A stretch of DNA of 9,229 nt. It comes from a bacterium. Lineage in GTDB: Bacteria; Zixibacteria; MSB-5A5; GN15; FEB-12. Below the pieces are notes generated by a model. That model saw nothing but the letters and a program-made list of their open reading frames with translations, was not told the origin of the DNA and did not search any database. Made by a program: the position numbers and the translations under genes. Location of the stretch: positions 1 through 9,229 of the forward strand of contig JAUWMW010000073.1 in the NCBI GenBank assembly GCA_030612965.1. Direction: 5' to 3'. This document shows, piece by piece, positions 1 through 5,885 of this stretch (its first letter is position 1; every line of letters begins with the position of its first letter).

Positions 1-123
1 TGAGGTCGCTTTTAACAGGACCAAAAAAACGGAAAGTTTCCCCATTTTTCGAAAACCGGAAATTCCACTTACTGAAAATGTCAACCCCTTGACGCAATTC
101 AGATTAGCAGAAATCTCCAACCA
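1..123. other. Gene-free stretch downstream of the Omp85 gene
   Basis: No open reading frame with recognisable content starts or ends here. On the minus strand, downstream of the leftward gene, an 11-nt palindrome (31-41) is followed by seven T residues (complement of 23-29). That resembles a terminator, but the stem is only about 4 bp, so it is not called as one. A consensus-like TTGACA occurs on the minus strand at about 78-83, without a convincing -10 box at the right distance. Confidence 0.5.
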
Positions 124-1818
124 TTAATGGGGAAGGTCCTGCAAAAGGTCCCGGGCGGCGCTGAAGTACTGTCCTGATGAGACCGAGAGTTGCCATCCGT
201 TGTGTTCCGAGTAGGCAATGTCACAGCGAAAAAGCGAGCTGCGCGAGGATCGTTCAAAAGACACTCTCAGACCGACACCGACACTGACGTAAAAATCCCG
301 CCAAGTAAGACTCTCCCCCGACTCATAGGTGCGTCCCAGGTCCACGAAAGCGACGCCGCCAAACAGCACACTGAGTAGTTCGATATCCGGGAAGAATCGG
401 CCCTCTGCGTTGACAACAGCCCGGCGATCACCGGTACGAAAATAGCGGCTGAAACCTCTCAGGCCTCCGTCACCGCCCAGGACGAGATTATCGGTGCGAG
501 CGGCCCGCCAATCGGCAAGGTAGGCTATTCTTAGGGCCACGGTCAGGTAATCGAGGGTCGGATTATAGTAGTGAGCGGTCAAGCGAAACAGCCGACGCTG
601 AGTCTCACCTCGGTGAAACCAGATTCGTCCCGATCCAGTTACCGTAAGAAGGCCTCTCTTGAGAGAAAAACTCTGGGCCAGAAAGAGGCCAAGGGCGTCA
701 TGGACCACGGAGTCCCGATTCATGGCGTGGGCCAGGTTGACGGATGCTGCCGATCCAAGAGTGAAGTCCTCGGTGTAGCCGAATCCGTCGATACGTCGCA
801 GTTCTATGAAGTCCAGGCTGGCGATGCCGACGGACAGACGCACCTCGTGATAGAGTGAATCAAAGGGGAAACTACGGTTAGCAAGTTCGATGTGGTCCGG
901 ATCGTCGGAAAGATAGGTGGTGTCATCAGTCGTCTCGCGACGATACTTGTATTGGAGTTTGAACAGTGTTTTCTGTCGATAGGCGCCATGGCGAAAAGCG
1001 CCACCCACGTTGATTTGTTCGCCTGAGTAACTGGATTGGGCCACCAGAAACCCGTCCTGATAAACATCGCGTCGGCCGCCGATGTCTTTGAACGATACGT
1101 TGAAACCAACCTTCTGCGAAAGATCATAGAAGGGACGAGAGAGGGCAACTATCGTGAAACGGAGGCGTGGGTCGTCTGAGTAATCAACTCTGAATCTGAC
1201 CGGACGACCAAACAGTCGGTTGTCGGCGAAAGTGACGCGGGCGTGGTCGGCTTCGGATGCTTCCACGAAGTAAGTGGCGCTGAGCATTTGGTTCAAGCCC
1301 AGGAAATTCCGTTCGGTGGCTCCTACCCAGTAGTTGATTTCGTTGGACTCGCGCCGGAAGCTGGCTCCCCCGGAAAGACTCCACTGGTCGATAGTGACCA
1401 CCCTGACCAGCAAATGCCCGTTCGGCAGAGTGTCGGTTTGGATCCAAGCGTCGTAAATCGGCAGACGTTGTCGAAGATTGCGCGCTGTCTCATCGGCCAG
1501 GTTCTGTGAAAACGGAACACCGACTTCCAGAAGCACCTCGCGTGCTACGATCTGTCGACGCGTTTTACGGTGAAATCGGTTGGCCAGTCGGAAGATGAAG
1601 TTAGCACACCGGGGATCGGTGGTGTCATAGATGTTGCGATTATCTATCAGGATACTGTCTACAACCGGTCCGACACTGGCAGACGACGCCAGAGGTTCAG
1701 CCATTTGAGCGTTAGCAGGTCGTACCGATACCACGACCACCGCTGCTGACAAGCCGACCAACAGGGCTGACAGTAGAGATGTCGATCGAATTCGTTGCAA
1801 CATCCCGTCAATAAACAC
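124..1818 (-). CDS. Omp85/BamA-TamA family outer-membrane beta-barrel protein with a single POTRA domain
   Basis: 564 residues from a GTG start at 1818. This start is preferred because a GGAGG (1827-1831) sits 8 nt upstream. An in-frame TTG at 1833 overlaps that site, and an ATG at 1803 is too far from it. A Sec signal peptide has a basic start, a hydrophobic run and cleavage after the ANA at residues 35-37. One POTRA-like domain follows (about 52-145), then a long beta-strand-rich barrel region. The Omp85 loop-6 signature GGDGGLRGF lies at 448-456, with the conserved RGF at 454-456. The last amphipathic strand ends in Phe at about 552, followed by a 12-residue tail. Family members insert or translocate proteins across the outer membrane. 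BamA usually has five POTRAs and TamA three, so this is neither. It is divergent from the pilus genes, and a role in assembling that system is only possible by proximity. Confidence 0.85.
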   Translation of the reverse strand: MFIDGMLQRIRSTSLLSALLVGLSAAVVVVSVRPANAQMAEPLASSASVGPVVDSILIDNRNIYDTTDPRCANFIFRLANRFHRKTRRQIVAREVLLEVGVPFSQNLADETARNLRQRLPIYDAWIQTDTLPNGHLLVRVVTIDQWSLSGGASFRRESNEINYWVGATERNFLGLNQMLSATYFVEASEADHARVTFADNRLFGRPVRFRVDYSDDPRLRFTIVALSRPFYDLSQKVGFNVSFKDIGGRRDVYQDGFLVAQSSYSGEQINVGGAFRHGAYRQKTLFKLQYKYRRETTDDTTYLSDDPDHIELANRSFPFDSLYHEVRLSVGIASLDFIELRRIDGFGYTEDFTLGSAASVNLAHAMNRDSVVHDALGLFLAQSFSLKRGLLTVTGSGRIWFHRGETQRRLFRLTAHYYNPTLDYLTVALRIAYLADWRAARTDNLVLGGDGGLRGFSRYFRTGDRRAVVNAEGRFFPDIELLSVLFGGVAFVDLGRTYESGESLTWRDFYVSVGVGLRVSFERSSRSSLFRCDIAYSEHNGWQLSVSSGQYFSAARDLLQDLPH

Positions 1819-1946
1819 GGTTGCCGCCTCCAATCAACAAGAGAGTCGACTTGGGCGAAAACAGGGCTACTTCCGCACCTTTAGAGAAAACCGTCCATGT
1901 CCGATAATCTAATGAATACAACTTTTTGATAATCTGACAGGTATTG
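1819..1946. promoter_or_regulatory. Divergent intergenic region between the Omp85 gene and the pilus cluster
   Basis: This 128-nt gap separates two genes reading away from each other, so it should hold promoters for both. The leftward gene's GGAGG ribosome binding site is at 1827-1831. An 8-nt direct repeat, GATAATCT, occurs at 1903-1910 and 1928-1935. The minus strand is AT-rich near 1905-1933, but no good -35/-10 pair was found there. Confidence 0.5.
1880..1908 (+). promoter_or_regulatory. Candidate sigma-70-type promoter for the pilus cluster
   Basis: TTTAGA (1880-1885, 4 of 6 to consensus) is separated by 17 nt from GATAAT (1903-1908, 5 of 6). This would start transcription near 1915, giving a leader of about 30 nt before the ATPase ATG at 1947. 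It was found by eye only, and such matches are common by chance in AT-rich intergenic DNA. Confidence 0.3.
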
Positions 1947-3677
1947 ATGAAGAAGAAACTCGGCGATCTCCTCCTTGAGAGAGGTTTCATTACCCAGCAA
2001 CAACTGGACGAAGGCCTCAGAGAGCAGGCCATCTCGGGACGTCGTCTGGGAGAGGTGCTGGTAGAAAAAGAGTACATCTCCGAAGACCAGTTGTTGGAGA
2101 CGATCTCGGATCGACTCGGCGTACCCCGGATTTCGCTTGACCAGATGGTCCTTGATCCCCAGGTCGTGCAAAAGGTCTCGGTGGAACTGGCGCGACGTTA
2201 CACTCTGATTCCGATTTTTGAGATCGGCAACACTCTCACTCTCGCCATGGCCGATCCACTCAACATCATCGCCATCGATGAGATCAAGTACCTCACCGGC
2301 GCCAACATTAAGCGAGCCGTAGCGTTGTCGTCGGAGATACGAACGGCTATCGACGAACACTATTCGGTGGCCGATTCGCTGATGCACATTATCGGCGTTT
2401 CCACTGAGACCGAGGCCAGCGCCATCGAAGCTACCGATATCAAGTCCGACGAATCTGAAACGCCGGTGGTGAAGTTGGTTAATCTGATTTTGACCAAAGC
2501 GGTCAAGGATCGGGCCACTGACATTCATGTAGAGCCGGAAGAATCCCGGCTGCGCGTGCGCTACCGTATCGACGGAGTGATGCGCGAGGAGGCCACGCCG
2601 CCCAAGTCGATGCAATCGGAGTTGATCTCGCGCATAAAAATCGCTTCCAATCTCGATGTTTCCGAAAAAAGACTACCGCAGGATGGTCGCTTCATGACCA
2701 GCGTCGACGGTAACACCATTGACTTGCGTGTCTCCACGCTGCCGACGATCCACGGCGAGAAGATCGTTATCAGATTACTAGATCGACGCAATCTGCTCCA
2801 CAGTTTTGAACAACTCGGTTTCACGCCCGATGTTGAGCAACGATGGAAAGATGTGGTGGCTCAACCGGAGGGTCTGGTCCTGATTACCGGTCCGACCTCC
2901 AGCGGCAAGACCTCGACCCTCTATGCTACTCTCCAGGAAGTGAACACGGTCGAGAAGAATATCATCACAGTCGAAGACCCGGTGGAGTATTCGCTGCCGA
3001 TGATCATACAAATCCAAATCAATGAAAAAGCCGGTCTCACTTTTCCGTCCACGCTTCGCGCCATGTTGCGGCAGAATCCGGATATCATAATGATCGGCGA
3101 AGTTCGCGACGGAGAAACGGCGCGCATGGCGGTGCGCTCCGCCCTGACGGGGCATCTTGTTTTTTCGACTATCCATACCAACGATGCACCTTCGGCGATC
3201 TCCCGCCTTGCCGACATGGGCATAGAGAAATACTTGTTGGCCTCAGCGCTCAAGGGTGTGCTGGCTCAGCGTCTGGTGCGGCTTAACTGCCCTGAGTGCA
3301 TCGTGGATTATCAGCCATCAGATAGCATACTGGCTCGCGCCGGTCTGACGGAGATGGCTGAGGCTATCGTTTTCAAACGCGGTGAGGGCTGTCCCCAGTG
3401 CAAGAACACGGGCCAGAAAGGTCTCACTGGAATCTATGAGTATGTCGAAATCACGCCGCGTATCTCCGAGATGATCATGAACGACGCTTCTCTTAACCAG
3501 ATCAAAGACGAAGCACGCCGAAACGGTTATGCCCCCCTTTTTGAAACGGGCCTGGAAAAGGTCACGGCCGGCAAGATTTGTTTGGAAGAATTGATCAAGC
3601 AAACATCCAACATTGAAGACTGGCACGAGGTGACTGAACCAGGCCGGGTGACAACAGTTCATGCCGACACAGTATAA
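1947..3677 (+). CDS. pilB: Type IV pilus assembly ATPase PilB (GspE/MshE-like)
   Basis: 576 residues, the usual size for PilB/GspE. This cytoplasmic hexameric ATPase powers pilin polymerisation. The ATG at 1947 is preferred over the adjacent in-frame TTG at 1944 because an AGG at 1939-1941 lies 5 nt before it. The N-terminal MshEN-type domain has two 24-residue repeats: residues 4-27, starting KLG and ending Q, and 33-56, starting RLG. A 5-residue spacer separates them, as in c-di-GMP-binding relatives. The ATPase core shows Walker A GPTSSGKT (315-322), an Asp box VEDP (342-345), Walker B DIIMIGE (379-385) and a His box with H403 and H410. A tetracysteine zinc site follows: C448/C451 and C482/C485. 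The sequence and the company of pilins, PilC and secretin fit extension rather than PilT retraction. The end overlaps the next gene by 17 nt. PilB and GspE cannot be fully separated by sequence alone. Confidence 0.95.
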   Translation: MKKKLGDLLLERGFITQQQLDEGLREQAISGRRLGEVLVEKEYISEDQLLETISDRLGVPRISLDQMVLDPQVVQKVSVELARRYTLIPIFEIGNTLTLAMADPLNIIAIDEIKYLTGANIKRAVALSSEIRTAIDEHYSVADSLMHIIGVSTETEASAIEATDIKSDESETPVVKLVNLILTKAVKDRATDIHVEPEESRLRVRYRIDGVMREEATPPKSMQSELISRIKIASNLDVSEKRLPQDGRFMTSVDGNTIDLRVSTLPTIHGEKIVIRLLDRRNLLHSFEQLGFTPDVEQRWKDVVAQPEGLVLITGPTSSGKTSTLYATLQEVNTVEKNIITVEDPVEYSLPMIIQIQINEKAGLTFPSTLRAMLRQNPDIIMIGEVRDGETARMAVRSALTGHLVFSTIHTNDAPSAISRLADMGIEKYLLASALKGVLAQRLVRLNCPECIVDYQPSDSILARAGLTEMAEAIVFKRGEGCPQCKNTGQKGLTGIYEYVEITPRISEMIMNDASLNQIKDEARRNGYAPLFETGLEKVTAGKICLEELIKQTSNIEDWHEVTEPGRVTTVHADTV

Positions 3678-4875
3678 GTTTCAGGCCATCTCCGATGACG
3701 GCCGCATCGAAGACGGCGTCCTCACCGCCGACAGTACCCAGCAGGTCCTGAACCACCTGGCCGAACAGCATTTGATTCCGATTTCAGTTAAGGCGGTCAA
3801 AGCTACCGCGCCGTTTTCATTCTGGGGCTTCTTCGGCGGCGTTCGGTATGAAGACCTCATAATGTTCACCAACAACCTGTGCACGTTATATAAAGCCGGC
3901 ATCCCACTGCTGAAAGCGCTGTCCATCATCAAAATCGGGGCTCCCGGAAATCGGTTCAACTACGCCATCTCGCAAATCCGGCTCAGCCTGCAATCGGGCC
4001 GGCAGCTATCCACCGCTATGTCCGAGTTCGATGACCTTTTCCCCCGGTTCTACATCGCCAGTGTTGCCGCCGGCGAGGAATCCGGTAAGCTCGACGAGAT
4101 ACTCGAAGAACTGGCTGGAATGCTTGAGCGTGAATTGGAGTTAACGCGCCAGATAAAGTCCGGAATCCGCTACCCGACGATGGTAGTGCTGGCGCTGATC
4201 GTGGCTTTCATCATCATGATGACTTTCGTGGTACCGAAGTTCGTCGAATTCTTCGCCGCTTTCAACGCCGAACTGCCGTTAGCCACACGGATGCTGATCG
4301 GCACGAGTAATTTTCTCGCGGAGTACTGGCCGGTCCTGGTGGGCTTGGTTATCGTTGGAGTTTTCACCTTCCGTAAGCTATCCAAGCATGAGAAATCCCG
4401 CTATGCCATCGACGGCGCTCTTCTGAAATTGCCGATAATCGGTGGTTTAATTATCAAGGGTAACGTAGCTCGATTCAGTCTAATGTTTCGTATCCTGATC
4501 CAGTCCGGCTTGCCAATCATCAAGTCCCTGGACATTCTGACCGGTTCCGTGAAGAACAGCGTGATTGCTCAAGAGATCGTTCGACTCAAGATTCTGTTTG
4601 CCGAGGGCAAGGACAATCGCCTGACCAGTGAGGAGTTTGTCTGCTTCCCCGATCTGGCTTTGCAGATGATCTCAATCGGACTGGAATCAGGCTCGTTGGA
4701 ACGAATGCTTGACGAGGTCGGTCGCCATTACTCGCAGGAGGTCCACTACACGTCGAGCCACTTGACTTCGATTTTGGAGCCTATCCTGACGATCGGCATG
4801 GGCGGGTTCGTGCTTATCTTAGCGCTCTCGATCTTTCTGCCGATGTGGAATCTTATCAAGGTGTTTAACGGCTGA
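3661..4875 (+). CDS. pilC: Type IV pilus inner-membrane platform protein PilC (GspF family)
   Basis: 404 residues, normal length. It is the polytopic platform against which the ATPase works to extract pilins from the inner membrane. The N-terminus (Y5 onward, then a region rich in short turns) is typical of PilC. Two homologous T2SSF helical domains lie at about 65-193 and 268-393. The first carries the family signature AGEESGKL at 137-144, and the second has the matching GLESGSLERML at 340-350. Membrane segments are predicted by eye at about 172-192, 222-238 and 374-396, with a VVPKFVEFF motif after the first. The gene starts inside the end of pilB (17-nt overlap) without a clear Shine-Dalgarno sequence, so its translation is probably coupled to pilB. 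Confidence 0.95.
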   Translation: MPTQYKFQAISDDGRIEDGVLTADSTQQVLNHLAEQHLIPISVKAVKATAPFSFWGFFGGVRYEDLIMFTNNLCTLYKAGIPLLKALSIIKIGAPGNRFNYAISQIRLSLQSGRQLSTAMSEFDDLFPRFYIASVAAGEESGKLDEILEELAGMLERELELTRQIKSGIRYPTMVVLALIVAFIIMMTFVVPKFVEFFAAFNAELPLATRMLIGTSNFLAEYWPVLVGLVIVGVFTFRKLSKHEKSRYAIDGALLKLPIIGGLIIKGNVARFSLMFRILIQSGLPIIKSLDILTGSVKNSVIAQEIVRLKILFAEGKDNRLTSEEFVCFPDLALQMISIGLESGSLERMLDEVGRHYSQEVHYTSSHLTSILEPILTIGMGGFVLILALSIFLPMWNLIKVFNG

Positions 4876-4959
4876 GCAGGATTAAAGCAATCATTCTGAT
4901 AAACCGATAAAATCAAATGTAAGTCTCTGTTGTCCCAAAATCTCCCGTAAGGAGGAACT
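4876..4959 (+). promoter_or_regulatory. Pilin leader region, the only sizeable gap inside the cluster
   Basis: This 84-nt gap holds an AT-rich segment (GATAAAAT at 4906-4913, a possible -10 without a good -35) and the pilin ribosome binding site. No hairpin terminator and no sigma-54 type -24/-12 pair are visible. A pilin-specific promoter or RNA processing site here is plausible but not shown. Confidence 0.35.
4948..4955 (+). promoter_or_regulatory. Very strong ribosome binding site of the first pilin
   Basis: TAAGGAGG matches the 16S rRNA anti-Shine-Dalgarno over all eight bases and lies 4 nt before the ATG at 4960. It is the best such site in the window. This supports the start and suggests that this pilin is made in greater amounts than its neighbours. 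Confidence 0.8.
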
Positions 4960-5385
4960 ATGCGCACTCGTCTTAACCAAAGCGGTTTTACGCTGATCGA
5001 ACTGGTTATAATCATTATCATTCTGGGAATCCTTGCCGCCGTGGCGATTCCGAAGTACCAGGATCTCTCGTCACAGGCCAAAGAAGCGGCCAGCCGCAGT
5101 GCCCTGGGCGCTATGCGCTCCGGAATCATTATCTACTATGCCAACGAAGCCGTGCAAACCGGTACTGCCACCTGGCCGGCGCTGGACAGTCTGAGAACGG
5201 TGGGCGTTGTGATGGAGCAAGCTATTCCCAAGAACCCTTATCAGGCTACCGCCAACGCTCCGGATTCAATCGTGACCGGCGTTACTAAGGGCACCATTGT
5301 AGGCGCCCGTGGTGGTTGGGCCTATAAGGCGAGTACTGGAGAGATCTGGCTCAACACCAGTGGGGCTGGGGAAAATAGCTGGTAA
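4960..5385 (+). CDS. pilA: Type IV prepilin, probable major pilin (PilA-like)
   Basis: 141 residues. A 9-residue leader ends in Gly9. Prepilin peptidase would cleave before Phe10, which it would also N-methylate. The FTLIE class III signal follows, with Glu at +5 (residue 14), then a hydrophobic assembly helix to about residue 31 ending in AIPK. The mature subunit would be 132 residues. The globular part starts with an amphipathic helix (35-65), and the C-terminus contains a GWAYKASTGEIW segment (119-130) typical of PilA/MshA-like pilins. There are no cysteines, so no disulfide-bounded D-region. The full-match ribosome binding site and position ahead of the second pilin suggest that this is the main filament subunit. 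That is inference, and a pseudopilin role in a secretion system cannot be excluded. Confidence 0.9.
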   Translation: MRTRLNQSGFTLIELVIIIIILGILAAVAIPKYQDLSSQAKEAASRSALGAMRSGIIIYYANEAVQTGTATWPALDSLRTVGVVMEQAIPKNPYQATANAPDSIVTGVTKGTIVGARGGWAYKASTGEIWLNTSGAGENSW

Positions 5386-5390
5386 GACAT

Positions 5391-5873
5391 TTGCCCATCA
5401 GTACTGTGCAGCACAATTCAACAAAGTCTTGCGGCAGGCTCGATCAGCGAGGGTTTACCCTGATCGAGCTTGTTATTATCATCGTGGTGCTGGGCATACT
5501 GGCCGCGGTGGCTATACCGAAGTTTGCCGACATGATGGACAGTTCCAAGACTGCCGCTAGCAGAAAAGAGCTACAGTCTCTACGTGAAGCGATTGTCGGT
5601 AACCCGGAAGTAGTATCCTCCGGGGTCGTCATAGATCGCGGTTTCCTGGGGGATGTTGGGTTTGTACCGTCACAGTTGTCCGACCTTGTTGTCAAGCCTG
5701 GTTCCGTGTTGGTTTATGACAAACTGACCCGTCTCGGGTGGAACGGCCCCTATATCGATGGTGACGGCAACGACTACCAGTTTGATGCCTGGGGCGTGGC
5801 GTACTCCTATGACCCCTCCGGGCAGCGTATTGTCTCGGTGGGAGGGCCGGACAGTATCCAGATCACCTTCTAA
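5391..5873 (+). CDS. Second type IV prepilin/pseudopilin with GspG-like C-terminus
   Basis: 160 residues from TTG 5391. No ATG exists in frame between the upstream stop (5376-5378) and the signal motif, so the start is TTG 5391 or GTG 5406. TTG is favoured because a weak GGTAAG lies 4 nt before it and the preceding pilin stops just 5 nt upstream, which suits coupled reinitiation. The leader is long (21 residues, or 16 from GTG) and ends RG|FTLIE, with cleavage after Gly21 and Glu at +5 (residue 26). The membrane helix nearly duplicates that of the preceding pilin. The head differs: residues 119-135 combine a GPY motif, an Asp-rich loop (D123, D125, N127, D128, D132) and an AWG. YSYDPSG and IVSVGGPDS then follow, as in the type II secretion major pseudopilin GspG. 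It is likely a minor or alternative subunit. Confidence 0.85.
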   Translation: MPISTVQHNSTKSCGRLDQRGFTLIELVIIIVVLGILAAVAIPKFADMMDSSKTAASRKELQSLREAIVGNPEVVSSGVVIDRGFLGDVGFVPSQLSDLVVKPGSVLVYDKLTRLGWNGPYIDGDGNDYQFDAWGVAYSYDPSGQRIVSVGGPDSIQITF

Positions 5874-5885
5874 CCGGGTGTGACC

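Noticed and set aside
23..41. Possible terminator for the leftward Omp85 gene
   Set aside because: The T-run is good but the inverted repeat GGAAA-G-TTTCC leaves almost no loop and only about 4 usable base pairs. It also lies about 80 nt from the stop codon.
571..858. Plus-strand frame of 95 codons inside the Omp85 gene
   Set aside because: It is antisense to the barrel-coding region and lacks recognisable domains or a clear ribosome site.
1881..2615. Long minus-strand open frame (244 codons) opposite pilB
   Set aside because: It lies wholly antisense to the conserved MshEN and early ATPase coding region, has no recognisable motif, and is explained by codon bias of pilB. A second, shorter antisense frame at 2778-3176 is rejected for the same reason.
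4876..4959. Sigma-54 promoter for the pilin, as in Pseudomonas pilA
   Set aside because: No GG-N10-GC type -24/-12 element with adequate flanking matches is present in the gap.
5309..5560. Plus-strand frame bridging the two pilins
   Set aside because: It reads the first pilin's end and the second pilin's signal region out of frame, has no ribosome binding site, and overlaps two well-supported genes.
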